The notes: generated by a model not told the origin, from the sequence alone. Positions 17,793 through 26,869 are shown, numbered from the stretch's first letter. The stretch: DNA of 64,000 bases from Clostridium sp. SY8519 (GCF_000270305.1 NC_015737.1:1054501-1118500); one strand, 5' to 3'. Made by a program: numbers and translations.

Positions 17793-17823
17793 TTGACCCC
17801 TACGTTGCGTCATAGTTTATAGT
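17793..17823 (+). promoter_or_regulatory. MerR-type promoter with 19-bp spacer
   Basis: TTGACC (17793-17798) and TATAGT (17818-17823) are separated by 19 bp that hold the dyad ACGTTGCGT. Over-long spacers with a central dyad are the hallmark of promoters controlled by MerR proteins, and the next gene encodes one, so autoregulation is likely. Confidence 0.75.
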
Positions 17824-17854
17824 GGCCTTACCAAAGACGAGGGAGTGATGAACT

Positions 17855-18580
17855 ATGATGACCGTAAACGAAGTAAGTAAACTGACAGGAGTGAGTATAC
17901 GCACCCTGCAGTATTACGACAAGATCGGGCTGCTTCATCCGGCAAAATACACGGAGGCAGGCTATCGGCTGTATGACGATGCGGCACTGGAGACCCTGCA
18001 ACAGATTCTTCTCTTCAGAGAACTGGAATTCCCTCTGAAGGATATTAAGGAGATCATCAGCAGTCCGGATTTTGACAGGAGTAAGGCCCTGGAGCAGCAG
18101 ATCGAGCTTCTGAAGCTTAAGAAGGAACACATCGAGAACCTGATCGACCTTGCCGTTGGAATAAAAGCGATGGGGGTGAAACCATTGACATTTGATGCAT
18201 TTGATACAAGAAAAATAGACGAGTATGCCGCGCAGGCGAAAGCTTCCTGGGGCACGACACCGGCCTACAAAGAATATGAAGAGAAATCCAAAGGCCGGAC
18301 AAAGGAAGACAATCTGAAGATCCATCAGGGAATGATCGATATCTTCGGAGAATTCGGACAGATCCGGAACACGGATCCCGCATCTAAGGAAGCGCAGGCG
18401 ATGGTAAAGAAACTGCAGGATTATATTACAGAGCATATGTATACCTGCACGAAGGAGATCCTCGGCGGTCTCGGAAAGATGTATGCCGGCGGCGGTGATT
18501 TCACGACAAATATCGACAAGATGGGCGGCGAAGGCACGTCTGCATTTGCCTCCCGGGCAATCGAGATCTACTGCAGATAA
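17855..18580 (+). CDS. MerR-family regulator with TipAS-like domain
   Basis: 241 residues behind GAGGGAG. The MerR helix-turn-helix is at residues 1-70 (MTVNEVSKLTGVSIRTLQYY). A dimerizing coiled coil follows at about 78-115, then a 120-residue C-terminal part like the TipAS antibiotic-binding domain (EYAAQAKASWGTTPAYKEYE; the AYKEYE stretch is typical). TipA-type regulators bind drugs or peptides and activate their own promoter. It sits with its own promoter and terminator between VirD4 and Maff2, so it looks like inserted cargo. No obvious target gene lies beside it. Confidence 0.85.
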   Translation: MMTVNEVSKLTGVSIRTLQYYDKIGLLHPAKYTEAGYRLYDDAALETLQQILLFRELEFPLKDIKEIISSPDFDRSKALEQQIELLKLKKEHIENLIDLAVGIKAMGVKPLTFDAFDTRKIDEYAAQAKASWGTTPAYKEYEEKSKGRTKEDNLKIHQGMIDIFGEFGQIRNTDPASKEAQAMVKKLQDYITEHMYTCTKEILGGLGKMYAGGGDFTTNIDKMGGEGTSAFASRAIEIYCR

Positions 18581-18634
18581 GCCTCCCGGCAGATGCGTCT
18601 GCCAAAATGACAACTGAATCATGCCATTACATAG

Positions 18635-18669
18635 AACGGTCCTGAAGCTATAAACTTCGGGGCCGTTTT
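18635..18669 (+). terminator. Terminator of the MerR gene
   Basis: AACGGTCCTGAAG pairs with CTTCGGGGCCGTT (with wobble pairs) around a short AT-rich loop and is followed by TTTTG. It lies 55 bp after the MerR stop. Confidence 0.75.
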
Positions 18670-18815
18670 GTGTTGTCTGAAAACTGGAAGATCCCGGGCT
18701 CACGGCCGATCGCGGCGATTCATAAAAAGCGGAGCATCCGGAGTGACCGGCCACGCTCAGGCAGTCTCTATCACACCGCCCGGAAGGGCAAATCTCACAG
18801 AAGGAGGCCTTTGAT

Positions 18816-18940
18816 ATGGCATTTTTCAACAGTGCAGTACAGGTACTGCAGACTCTCGTCGTGGCCCTCGGAGCCGGTCTCGGTATCTGGGGCGCGATCA
18901 ACCTGATGGAAGGATACGGCAACGACAATCCCGGTGCCAA
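18816..18940 (+). pseudogene. Maff2 family protein, 5' part (split by element 2)
   Basis: The ATG at 18816 is behind AGAAGGAGG. It begins MAFFNSAVQVLQTLVVALGA and continues to YGNDNPGA, the N-terminal part of the small membrane protein Maff2 found before the VirB6-like gene in Clostridia ICEs. After GCC AA the sequence changes to element DNA and stops at 18956. The missing C-terminal half is at 30115-30207. Maff2 is probably a VirB2-like or channel-associated membrane protein; its role is not proven. Confidence 0.9.
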
Positions 18941-19028
18941 TGCTCATGTACGGTAAGGAAGCAAGCAACCGAAAACAAGAGATAGACCGCCAGCACTACA
19001 CTATTCCGAACCAAAGACCAAAAGATAA

Positions 19029-19070
19029 GCATTGTGGGAAAATCTAAACTTTTGGATTTTCCTACAATGC
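19029..19070. repeat. 16-bp inverted repeat near the left end of element 2
   Basis: GCATTGTGGGAAAATC and GATTTTCCTACAATGC form a stem with one mismatch around a 10-base loop. No T tract follows. It may be a recombinase or regulator site, or a transcript stabiliser. Confidence 0.6.
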
Positions 19071-19162
19071 CAACTACGGCGGAATCTCTCCCACTCCTTA
19101 TATCTTTCTGTATACATTGAATTTGTATTTAGTAAAATGCAGACAACACCACGGATCGGCTT

Positions 19163-19184
19163 TTGGTTGGACAATTCCAACCAA
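19163..19184. repeat. Perfect 9-bp hairpin upstream of tet(W)
   Basis: TTGGTTGGA pairs with TCCAACCAA around loop CAAT. It lies about 90 bp before the tet(W) promoter. No gene in 18957-19331 has a convincing start and ribosome binding site, so this stretch appears non-coding. Confidence 0.55.
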
Positions 19185-19274
19185 ACACCACAGCAGACAG
19201 CAGAAAACATTCTGAACGCTAGGAAGCCGGTATGATTGTTACATATAAGGGGAAGAAAAATTTCTTTTAGGTAC

Positions 19275-19303
19275 TTGCTTTCCTAAAACTGATGTGATAC
19301 AAT
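19275..19303 (+). promoter_or_regulatory. tet(W) promoter
   Basis: TTGCTT (-35), 17-bp spacer, TACAAT (-10) preceded by TGA as an extended -10. Transcription would start just before the leader peptide region at 19332. Confidence 0.75.
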
Positions 19304-19331
19304 GATTTAATCCAGAAAAGGAGTAAAAAAT

Positions 19332-19355
19332 ATGCGGCAAGGTATTCTTAAATAA
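19332..19355 (+). CDS. tet(W) leader peptide MRQGILK
   Basis: Seven codons behind AAAGGAG. Its DNA (AAGGTATTCTTAAA) is complementary to TTTAAGAATACTTTTG at about 19428-19443, so ribosome position on this peptide can change the fold of the leader RNA. The same peptide and layout are found upstream of tet(M) in Tn916, where tetracycline-stalled translation relieves transcription attenuation. Confidence 0.7.
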   Translation: MRQGILK

Positions 19356-19523
19356 AACTATAATCAAATAGTGGGAACAAAGGATTATGATAGCTCCTTT
19401 TGTAGGGGCTTAGTTTTTTGTACCCAATTTAAGAATACTTTTGCCTTATCAATTTTGACATATCCCCAAAAACAGCAATCACAAACAGGTGTATGCTGTA
19501 TATGTGTATGTCCGCAACTTATA

Positions 19524-19565
19524 ATCCCCAGTGGTAAAAGTATTTTACTGCTGGGGATTTTTATG
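19524..19565 (+). terminator. Attenuator terminator before tet(W)
   Basis: ATCCCCAGTGGTAAAA pairs with TTTTACTGCTGGGGAT around GTA and is followed by TTTTTAT, 30 bp before the tet(W) start. It matches the attenuator position in the Tn916 tet(M) leader. Read-through would be controlled by translation of the leader peptide. Confidence 0.8.
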
Positions 19566-19596
19566 CCCTTTGGGGCTGTAAAGGGAGGACAATCAC

Positions 19597-21516
19597 ATGA
19601 AAATAATCAATATTGGAATTCTTGCCCATGTAGACGCTGGAAAGACGACCTTGACGGAGAGCCTGCTATATGCCAGCGGAGCCATTTCAGAACCGGGGAG
19701 CGTCGAAAAAGGGACAACGAGGACGGACACCATGTTTTTGGAGCGGCAGCGTGGGATTACCATTCAAGCGGCAGTCACTTCCTTCCAGTGGCACAGATGT
19801 AAAGTTAACATTGTGGATACGCCCGGCCACATGGATTTTTTGGCGGAGGTGTACCGCTCTTTGGCTGTTTTAGATGGGGCCATCTTGGTGATCTCCGCTA
19901 AAGATGGCGTGCAGGCCCAGACCCGTATTCTGTTCCATGCCCTGCGGAAAATGAACATTCCCACCGTTATCTTTATCAACAAGATCGACCAGGCTGGCGT
20001 TGATTTGCAGAGCGTGGTTCAGTCTGTTCGGGATAAGCTCTCCGCCGATATTATCATCAAGCAGACGGTGTCGCTGTCCCCGGAAATAGTCCTGGAGGAA
20101 AATACCGACATAGAAGCATGGGATGCGGTCATCGAAAATAACGATGAATTATTGGAAAAGTATATCGCAGGAGAACCAATCAGCCGGGAAAAACTTGCGC
20201 GGGAGGAACAGCAGCGGGTTCAAGACGCCTCCCTGTTCCCAGTCTATCATGGCAGCGCCAAAAATGGCCTTGGCATTCAACCGTTGATGGATGCGGTGAC
20301 AGGGCTGTTCCAACCGATTGGGGAACAGGGGGGCGCCGCCCTATGCGGCAGCGTTTTCAAGGTTGAGTACACCGATTGCGGCCAGCGGCGTGTCTATCTA
20401 CGGTTATACAGCGGAACGCTGCGCCTGCGGGATACGGTGGCCCTGGCCGGGAGAGAAAAGCTGAAAATCACAGAGATGCGTATTCCATCCAAAGGGGAAA
20501 TTGTTCGGACAGACACCGCTTATCAGGGTGAAATTGTTATCCTTCCCAGCGACAGCGTGAGGTTAAACGATGTATTAGGGGACCAAACCCGGCTCCCTCG
20601 TAAAAGGTGGCGCGAGGACCCCCTCCCCATGCTGCGGACGACGATTGCGCCGAAAACGGCAGCGCAAAGAGAACGGCTGCTGGACGCTCTTACGCAACTT
20701 GCGGATACTGACCCGCTTTTGCGTTGCGAAGTGGATTCCATCACCCATGAGATCATTCTTTCTTTTTTGGGCCGGGTGCAGTTGGAGGTTGTTTCCGCTT
20801 TGCTGTCGGAAAAATACAAGCTTGAAACAGTGGTAAAGGAACCCTCCGTCATTTATATGGAGCGGCCGCTCAAAGCAGCCAGCCACACCATCCATATCGA
20901 GGTGCCGCCCAACCCGTTTTGGGCATCCATAGGACTGTCTGTTACACCACTCTCGCTTGGCTCCGGTGTACAATACGAGAGCCGGGTTTCGCTGGGATAC
21001 TTGAACCAGAGTTTTCAAAACGCTGTCAGGGATGGTATCCGTTACGGGCTGGAGCAGGGCTTGTTCGGCTGGAACGTAACGGACTGTAAGATTTGCTTTG
21101 AATACGGGCTTTATTACAGTCCGGTCAGCACGCCGGCGGACTTCCGCTCATTGGCCCCGATTGTATTGGAACAGGCATTGAAGGAATCGGGGACGCAGCT
21201 GCTGGAACCTTATCTCTCCTTCATCCTCTATGCGCCCCAGGAATACCTTTCCAGGGCTTATCATGATGCACCGAAATACTGTGCCACCATCGAAACGGCC
21301 CAGGTAAAAAAGGATGAAGTTGTCTTTACTGGCGAGATTCCCGCCCGCTGTATACAGGCATACCGTACTGATCTGGCCTTTTACACCAACGGGCGGAGCG
21401 TATGCCTTACAGAGCTGAAAGGATATCAGGCCGCTGTCGGTCAGCCGGTCATCCAGCCCCGCCGTCCAAACAGCCGCCTGGACAAGGTGCGCCATATGTT
21501 TCAGAAGGTAATGTAA
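19597..21516 (+). CDS. tet(W): Tetracycline resistance ribosomal protection protein Tet(W)
   Basis: 639 residues, the usual length of Tet(W), ATG behind GGGAGGAC. EF-G-like GTPase: G1 motif AHVDAGKT (residues 10-17), G3 DTPGH, G4 NKID, then domains II-V. Such proteins bind the ribosome, use GTP and expel tetracycline. The sequence agrees with Tet(W) as I remember it from N- to C-terminus ([20 protein letters not shown] to MFQKVM). A mosaic with tet(O) or tet(32) segments cannot be excluded without alignment. Expression is probably induced through the leader attenuator. It is the resistance cargo of element 2. Confidence 0.95.
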   Translation: MKIINIGILAHVDAGKTTLTESLLYASGAISEPGSVEKGTTRTDTMFLERQRGITIQAAVTSFQWHRCKVNIVDTPGHMDFLAEVYRSLAVLDGAILVISAKDGVQAQTRILFHALRKMNIPTVIFINKIDQAGVDLQSVVQSVRDKLSADIIIKQTVSLSPEIVLEENTDIEAWDAVIENNDELLEKYIAGEPISREKLAREEQQRVQDASLFPVYHGSAKNGLGIQPLMDAVTGLFQPIGEQGGAALCGSVFKVEYTDCGQRRVYLRLYSGTLRLRDTVALAGREKLKITEMRIPSKGEIVRTDTAYQGEIVILPSDSVRLNDVLGDQTRLPRKRWREDPLPMLRTTIAPKTAAQRERLLDALTQLADTDPLLRCEVDSITHEIILSFLGRVQLEVVSALLSEKYKLETVVKEPSVIYMERPLKAASHTIHIEVPPNPFWASIGLSVTPLSLGSGVQYESRVSLGYLNQSFQNAVRDGIRYGLEQGLFGWNVTDCKICFEYGLYYSPVSTPADFRSLAPIVLEQALKESGTQLLEPYLSFILYAPQEYLSRAYHDAPKYCATIETAQVKKDEVVFTGEIPARCIQAYRTDLAFYTNGRSVCLTELKGYQAAVGQPVIQPRRPNSRLDKVRHMFQKVM

Positions 21517-21566
21517 AGATACATAATCGTCAAGACGGCAACAATCAGAAGTTATGGAGGGTAACA

Positions 21567-22334
21567 ATGGAATATAGTAAGGAAGATTTAATGGAAGCAA
21601 AAAAGCAAATTTGGGGAGTGGGAGAGAACATGGGAACAGAGGAAAGTAAAAAAATCTGGGAGGAGAACGCACAATTTTGGGATAATGCAATGGGTGACGA
21701 ATCTAATGAATTTCACAGAGAGGTAGTGCGTCCCAAAGTAACGGAACTTCTATCTCCTAATCCTGCGGATTACATTTTGGATATTGCGTGTGGCAATGGA
21801 AATTATTCTTCGTATCTTGCACAAAGAGGCGCTTCGGTTGTCGCTTTTGATTACAGCAAAAAAATGATAGAATTGGCTAAAAGACGGCAATCACAATATG
21901 CAAAACAAATTGAATTTTGTGTGGCGGATGCGACCGATAGAAAAAGTATATTAGAATTAAAAAGAAATCGAGCCTTTACGAAAGCAGTTTCTAATATGGC
22001 AATTATGGATATTACGGATATTGAACCACTTCTTATGGCTGTTTATGAACTGTTGCAGGAAAGCGGAATTTTTGTCTTTGCAACGCAACACCCTTGTTTT
22101 GTCACGTTGACTGAAAAATATATGACACCGCACAGTTACTATGATATAGCGATTGAAGGGCAACCGAAAGAGCAGATTTATTATCATCGTTCCATACAAG
22201 ATATTTTTAACCTTTGTTTTAGAGCTGGATTTGTCATTGATGGATTTTATGAAGAATGTTTTAAAACCAACAAAGAAATTCCTATGGTAATGATAGTAAG
22301 GCTTAAGAAGGTAAAACGTGATAGCTTAAAATAA
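21567..22334 (+). CDS. Class I SAM-dependent methyltransferase
   Basis: 255 residues from the ATG at 21567 behind GGAGGG. SAM-binding motif I ILDIACGNGNYSSYLAQRGA (about residues 71-90), acidic residue in VVAFDYSKKM, and motif IV region SNMAIMDITD. The acceptor is unknown; it is a stand-alone methyltransferase of the UbiE/methyltransf_11 kind. The gene is clearly more AT-rich than its neighbours, which suggests it came with tet(W) or separately from another source. It starts 51 bp after tet(W) without an intervening terminator, so it may be co-transcribed. Confidence 0.82.
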   Translation: MEYSKEDLMEAKKQIWGVGENMGTEESKKIWEENAQFWDNAMGDESNEFHREVVRPKVTELLSPNPADYILDIACGNGNYSSYLAQRGASVVAFDYSKKMIELAKRRQSQYAKQIEFCVADATDRKSILELKRNRAFTKAVSNMAIMDITDIEPLLMAVYELLQESGIFVFATQHPCFVTLTEKYMTPHSYYDIAIEGQPKEQIYYHRSIQDIFNLCFRAGFVIDGFYEECFKTNKEIPMVMIVRLKKVKRDSLK

Positions 22335-22505
22335 ATTCAAGTTTGTCGGGTAAATAGCAAACCCAGCCGAGCCAGTCAACGGTCAAGATGAACGGCGCAT
22401 ATGCGCAGCCGTTGACAGCCCCGCCCGCCTTTGCTGGTAGGCAATCAAGGGGCGACAGCAAGAAGTGCCACCGCCCCGCACTATTATTCAGAAAGGGGAA
22501 TTTCC

Positions 22506-22928
22506 ATGACCGACCAGATAGCCTATCAAGAATATATCCAGCGCAGGTACAACGCCTTTTGCAAGACTGTTATCCGCTGTGCCGCCTTGGACAAGATTTT
22601 GAAGCTTAAACGGCAATGGGAACGGCAAGTTTCCCTTGACTATCTGATGAACGAGAAGTTTGTCCAGTTTGCCGCGTCGGAGCCGGACGAGGAATACCCA
22701 TTTACCGTCTGCGGTCAGACCGTCCTGCTCTGCAACGCCGCCCTTGCCGACGCGATCTCTGTTTTGCCGGAGCAGACGCGGGAAGAAATCCTGCGCTATT
22801 ACTTTCTGCGCCAGCCGCAGCGCGTGATCGGCGCGTGTATTGGCCGGTCACGCAGCACAGCGGGGCGGCATATCCAGCTTGCCTTGCAGCGGCTACGCGA
22901 AGAAATGGGGGTGAGCCGGTATGAGTAG
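22506..22928 (+). CDS. Sigma-70-like transposon regulator
   Basis: 140 residues, ATG behind AAAGGGGAA. The C-terminal 60 residues look like sigma region 4: LPEQTREEILRYYFLRQPQR followed by an HTH with IGRSRSTAGRHIQLALQRLR. Short sigma-like proteins of this kind are common next to HTH_16 proteins in Tn916/Tn1549-related elements and probably control the mobilization genes. The gene overlaps the next by 8 bp. An inverted repeat GTCAACGG/CCGTTGAC (22375-22416) with an inner palindrome CGCATATGCG lies upstream and may be its operator. Confidence 0.8.
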   Translation: MTDQIAYQEYIQRRYNAFCKTVIRCAALDKILKLKRQWERQVSLDYLMNEKFVQFAASEPDEEYPFTVCGQTVLLCNAALADAISVLPEQTREEILRYYFLRQPQRVIGACIGRSRSTAGRHIQLALQRLREEMGVSRYE

Positions 22929-23133
22929 ACTTCTCCCCTATGAAACAATCCTCAAAGCCCGTGAGGGCGACCCAGAAGCCGTGAACGCTGTCCTGCTCCA
23001 CTACGCCGGATATATCCGCTATTTCTCAAAAGTGAACGGGCAGGTCAACGCCGAGGTGGAGGACTATGTAAAGCAGCGGTTAATTGACTGTCAATTCAAG
23101 TTCCGGCTTGACGAACCACCGGACAAGTCATAA
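22921..23133 (+). CDS. HTH_16-type conjugative transposon protein
   Basis: 70 residues. YETILKAREGDPEAVNAVLLHYAGYIRYFS is split here by function: LKAREGDPEAVN and HYAGYIRYFSK are the typical core of the short helix-turn-helix protein (HTH_16) that accompanies sigma-like genes in Tn916-family elements. Starts inside the end of the sigma-like gene, so the two are coupled. It is presumed to help transcription of transfer genes. A terminator follows at 23171. Confidence 0.8.
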   Translation: MSRLLPYETILKAREGDPEAVNAVLLHYAGYIRYFSKVNGQVNAEVEDYVKQRLIDCQFKFRLDEPPDKS

Positions 23134-23630
23134 AAACTGAATACCAGCCGCCACCGACGCGGCCAGCGAAAGCAGTAAGTCTTGAAAAAGATTTACTGCT
23201 TTTTTTGTTGTCCGGCTCCGCTCCCGGCCATTTTGCCCCCTGCCGGTTGTAGTAGTAAGCGAGGAGGGAATTTTTCTGCCCTGGTGTTTGGCATTTGGAG
23301 CATTTACCCGTAGTAGAGGGCAAAGAGAAAGGATTTCTCCAACACCGGGTAGAAACCACTGCGTCCGGTGTCATTTTAGCGAAAGCGGGCAGGAATGCCC
23401 TTTACAGGATTAGTAGTAGCAGAAAAAGAGAAACAAACTTTTGTGGTTGCAGTTTTCCAAAAAAGTGGCGGACGGAAGTGAGAGAAAGTTTGCAGTCACG
23501 GAGAGCAAGTTTCTACCACGGTGCCAAAATCCGCAATTCTGCAGTTTTGCCCCTCGCGGGAAACTTGTTGGGGAGTGCCTTCCCCAAACCCTGCTCATGC
23601 GCCCTTACGGGCGAGAAAGGAGGTCACACC
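23134..23630. other. Terminator and candidate oriT region of element 2
   Basis: About 500 bp between the HTH_16 gene and mobC. It begins with a terminator (23171-23207: AGCAGTAAGTCTT against AAGATTTACTGCT, then seven T). The remainder holds several GTAGTAG direct repeats (near 23249, 23310 and 23411) and GC-rich inverted segments, but no gene. A transfer origin is expected just upstream of mobC and the relaxase; I could not define the nick site. Confidence 0.5.
23171..23207 (+). terminator. Terminator after the HTH_16 gene
   Basis: 13-bp stem with one wobble pair, loop GAAA, followed by seven T. Ends the tet(W)/regulator transcript before the mobilization region. Confidence 0.85.
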
Positions 23631-24029
23631 ATGCGAAAGAAATACAACACGCCCCACCGCAGCCGCGTTGTGAAAACCCGGCTGTCCGAAGATGAGTATG
23701 CCGACTTCACAGCGCGGCTTGCGCCCTATGGTATCAGCCAGTCCGAATTTCTCCGGCAGGCGATACGGCGCACCGCCATACGCCCAATTATCCATGTGTC
23801 GGCGGTCAATGACGAGCTGCTTTCCGCTGTCGGGAAACTCACAGCCGAGTACGGCAGGATCGGCGGCAACCTCAACCAGATTGCCCGGTATCTGAACGAG
23901 TACGGCGTACCCTACAATGCGCTGTCCGGCGAGGTACGCGCCGCCATAGCCGACCTTGCCGCCCTCAAGTATGAAGTCTTACAGAAAGTAGGTGACGCGG
24001 TTGGCAACACTCAAGCATATCAACTCTAA
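23631..24029 (+). CDS. mobC: MobC-like relaxosome accessory protein
   Basis: 132 residues, ATG behind GAAAGGAGGTCACACC. The first 50 residues form a ribbon-helix-helix type DNA-binding part (VVKTRLSEDEYADFTARLAP, then ISQSEFLRQAIR). The conserved MobC core IGGNLNQIARYLNE follows at about residues 82-95. MobC proteins melt DNA at oriT and help the relaxase nick. The relaxase start overlaps its end by 38 bp, confirming a paired mobilization module. Confidence 0.9.
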   Translation: MRKKYNTPHRSRVVKTRLSEDEYADFTARLAPYGISQSEFLRQAIRRTAIRPIIHVSAVNDELLSAVGKLTAEYGRIGGNLNQIARYLNEYGVPYNALSGEVRAAIADLAALKYEVLQKVGDAVGNTQAYQL

Positions 24030-25626
24030 AAACGCCGACTACGGAGCCGCCGAACAATACCTGCTTTTTGAGCATGACGAGTTTACCATGAAGCCCGTCC
24101 TTGATGAAACCGGCAGGCTTATCCCCCGCGAGGACTACCGGCTGTCCACGCTGAACTGCGGCGGGGAGGATTTTGCCGTTGCCTGTATGCGGGCAAATCT
24201 CCGCTATGAGAAAAACCAACGGCGGGAAGATGTGAAAAGTCACCACTATATCATCAGCTTTGACCCACGGGACGGCCCGGACAACGGCCTGACCGTAGAC
24301 CGGGCGCAGGAATTGGGCGAGAAGTTTTGCGCCGAGCATTTCCCCGGCCACCAAGCCCTTGTATGCACCCACCCGGACGGGCATAACCACAGCGGCAATA
24401 TCCATGTGCATATCGTTATCAATTCGCTGCGGATAGAGGAAGTCCCGTTCCTGCCCTACATGGACAGGCCAGCCGACACGAAAGCCGGGTGCAAGCACCG
24501 CTGTACCGACGCGGCCTTGCGCTACTTCAAGTCCGAAGTCATGGAGATGTGCCACCGGGAGGGGCTTTACCAAATCGACCTCTTGAACGGCAGCAAGAAC
24601 CGCGTCACAGACCGGGAGTATTGGGCGCAGAAAAAGGGACAGGCCGCGCTGGACAAGCAGAACGCCCCCATGATTGCAGGCGGTATCACGCCCCGGCAGA
24701 CCAAGTTTGAAACGAACAAAGAGAAGCTGCGGCAGACCATACGCGCCGCGCTATCTGCGGCGACCTCATTCGAGGACTTTTCCTCTCTGCTGCTGCGGGA
24801 GGGCGTGGCCGTCAAGGAGAGCCGGGGGCGGCTGTCCTATCTCACGCCGGACAGGACAAAGCCAATTACCGCCCGGAAGCTGGGCGACGATTTTGACCGC
24901 GCCGCTGTCTTTGCCGTTTTAGAGCAAAACGCCGCCAGAGCAGCCGAAGCGCCAGCCAGATCCCCCGATCCCCCACGCACCATAAAAGACCGCTTGCAGG
25001 TTGCCAGAGCCGAGATAGCCGCCCCGAAACAGGACGGAGTGCAGCGGCTTGTGGACATTGAGCAGAAAATGGCCGAGGGCAAAGGCCGGGGCTATGAACG
25101 CTGGGCGAAGATACACAATCTGAAGCAGGCCGCCAAAACGCTGTCCGTCTACCAGCAATACGGCTTTACTTCCCCGGAGCAGTTAGAAGCCGCCGTTGAC
25201 ACCGCCTATCAGAAAATGCGCCAGACCAGCGGCGAACTGAAAGCACTGGAAACGAAGCTGCAAGGGAAAAAGAAGTTGCAGCGGCAGGTGTTGGCCTACG
25301 CCCAGACCAAGGCCGCCCGCGACGGGCTGCGGGCACAGAAATCCGAGAAAGCCCGCGCCGCATACCGGCAGGCCCATGAGAGCGATTTTATCATAGCCGA
25401 CGCAGCAGCCCGGTATTTCAAGGCGCATGGCATTACCAAGCTGCCCGCCCGGAAAGCGTTGCAGGCCGAGATCGAGCAGCTTATCTCCGAGAAAGACGGC
25501 CTGTATAACACCTATCACGAACAGAAACAGCGGTTCAAGGAGTTGCAGACCGTCAAGCGGAACATCGACCAGATTTTGCGCCGGGACGAGCCGCACCGCA
25601 GAAAGGAGCAGAGCCATGAGCGATAA
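23992..25626 (+). CDS. MobA/VirD2-type relaxase of element 2
   Basis: 544 residues from a GTG at 23992 inside mobC, behind AGAAAGTAG. Relaxase domain in the first 300 residues with the metal-binding histidine motif HPDGHNHSGNIHVHIVIN (about 125-142) and the HHYIISFDP strand; a candidate catalytic Tyr is near the N-terminus (Y17 or Y23). The C-terminal 230 residues are a basic, Ala/Lys/Gln-rich coiled coil. It nicks oriT and leads the strand through a helper element's channel. Together with MobC it makes element 2 mobilizable, not self-transmissible. Confidence 0.9.
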   Translation: MTRLATLKHINSKNADYGAAEQYLLFEHDEFTMKPVLDETGRLIPREDYRLSTLNCGGEDFAVACMRANLRYEKNQRREDVKSHHYIISFDPRDGPDNGLTVDRAQELGEKFCAEHFPGHQALVCTHPDGHNHSGNIHVHIVINSLRIEEVPFLPYMDRPADTKAGCKHRCTDAALRYFKSEVMEMCHREGLYQIDLLNGSKNRVTDREYWAQKKGQAALDKQNAPMIAGGITPRQTKFETNKEKLRQTIRAALSAATSFEDFSSLLLREGVAVKESRGRLSYLTPDRTKPITARKLGDDFDRAAVFAVLEQNAARAAEAPARSPDPPRTIKDRLQVARAEIAAPKQDGVQRLVDIEQKMAEGKGRGYERWAKIHNLKQAAKTLSVYQQYGFTSPEQLEAAVDTAYQKMRQTSGELKALETKLQGKKKLQRQVLAYAQTKAARDGLRAQKSEKARAAYRQAHESDFIIADAAARYFKAHGITKLPARKALQAEIEQLISEKDGLYNTYHEQKQRFKELQTVKRNIDQILRRDEPHRRKEQSHER

Positions 25627-26002
25627 CCTGCCCCACATGGACTACCGCCAGCACCGGCGGGCGCGGCGGCTGGTACATGAGTGCTGTAACTACGATGAGG
25701 GGAACTGCCTGCTATTGGACGACGGGGAGCCTTGCGTGTGCGTCCAGAGCATTTCCTTTTCCCTCATGTGCCACTGGTTCCGTGTGGCTGTCCTGCCCCT
25801 TGACGGGGAGCTGGCCGCAGCCCTCTTGTGCCGGGGAAGCCGGAAACGGTGTGCCGTCTGCGGGGCGGCCTTTGTCCCCAAATCCAACCGGGGAAAATAC
25901 TGCCCCGACTGCGCCGGGCGCATGAAGAAAATCAAAGCCGCCGAGAGAAAGCGGAAACAAAGGCAGAGATGTCACGCTTTAGAGCCTTTCAAACCCGCAT
26001 AA
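25616..26002 (+). CDS. Cysteine-rich VLP-domain protein
   Basis: 128 residues; ATG at 25616 overlaps the relaxase end, behind AAAGGAGCA. It contains the pattern CCNYDEGNCLLLDDGEPCVC and VLPL, which gives the Cys_rich_VLP family its name. A zinc-ribbon (CAVCGAAFVP ... CPDC) and a basic tail KKIKAAERKRKQRQR follow. These proteins occur only in mobile elements; function unknown, probably nucleic-acid binding. The coupling to the relaxase suggests a mobilization role. Confidence 0.85.
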   Translation: MSDNLPHMDYRQHRRARRLVHECCNYDEGNCLLLDDGEPCVCVQSISFSLMCHWFRVAVLPLDGELAAALLCRGSRKRCAVCGAAFVPKSNRGKYCPDCAGRMKKIKAAERKRKQRQRCHALEPFKPA

Positions 26003-26074
26003 ATCAAGGCTTTTTTCGTGGGTGTCAAAGGGTACGCGATACATTTATCCTTTTCCCCCGGAAACGGCGTTTTA

Positions 26075-26869
26075 ATGCGTGACAATACGCCAAAATCAAC
26101 CCGAACACAGGGAGGTGATCCTATCGCTGATTATATCAGGGCAGACACGCGGCTGCCCGCCTATCTGCCGTATCCCCGTTTCCTGCTGAAAATGGAGATT
26201 TCACAGACCGCCAAGCTGCTGTATTCGCTGCTGTTAGACCGTTCCACCCTCTCCCAGAAAAACAAGTGGCTGGACGACGAGGGCAGGATTTATATTATCT
26301 ATCCCATCGCGGAGATAGCAGAAATACTGGATAAAGGCAGCACCACCATCAAGGGGGCGCTTAATGAACTGGACACGGCGGGGCTGTTGGAACGGGAACG
26401 GGGCGGCTTCTCCGCACCGAACCGGCTTTATGTCAAAGTACCGCCAGTGCCACAGGTACAGTTTTCAGACCAACTGATGGCCGGAAGTCCGCCCCTCATA
26501 GAGCCGGAAAACCGTCCTACTGATGGTCAGAAAACCGACCTTATGATGGTCGGAAAACCGTCCCCTAACCAAACTACTATAAACAACCTTACAGAGAGCC
26601 AAACAAAGGGAGTGAGTGGGGGGCCGTCCGCGCCCTATGGCCGATATGGAAATATTTTTCTGTCACAGACCGAATACGACGAGTTGCAGGCAGAGTACCC
26701 TGACAGGCTGGAACGGTTCATCGAGGAAATGAGCCGCTACCTTGCCGCCAACGGGAAAAGCTACCAGAACTATGCCGCCGCCCTGCGGATATGGGCGGGG
26801 AACGACAAAAAGGAAGCCCCTAAAAAGGGCATACCAGACTACTCATGCAAGGAGGGCGAGAGTTTATGA
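26075..26869 (+). CDS. RepA_N-type replication initiator
   Basis: 264 residues if started at the ATG at 26075. The core begins at ADYIRADTRLPAYLPYPRFL and has a winged-helix DNA-binding part (KLLYSLLLDRSTLSQKNKWL, then STTIKGALNELDTAGLLERE) as in RepA_N initiators. The start is uncertain: ATG 26075 has no good ribosome binding site, while a strong GGAGGTGAT at 26110-26118 precedes an ATC codon at 26122 exactly where homologues begin. It would initiate replication of the circular element. It overlaps the DnaC-like gene by four bases. Confidence 0.82.
   Translation: MRDNTPKSTRTQGGDPIADYIRADTRLPAYLPYPRFLLKMEISQTAKLLYSLLLDRSTLSQKNKWLDDEGRIYIIYPIAEIAEILDKGSTTIKGALNELDTAGLLERERGGFSAPNRLYVKVPPVPQVQFSDQLMAGSPPLIEPENRPTDGQKTDLMMVGKPSPNQTTINNLTESQTKGVSGGPSAPYGRYGNIFLSQTEYDELQAEYPDRLERFIEEMSRYLAANGKSYQNYAAALRIWAGNDKKEAPKKGIPDYSCKEGESL

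Noticed and set aside
19032..19235. 67-residue frame upstream of tet(W)
   Set aside because: No ribosome binding site; it spans two hairpins and has no recognisable domain.
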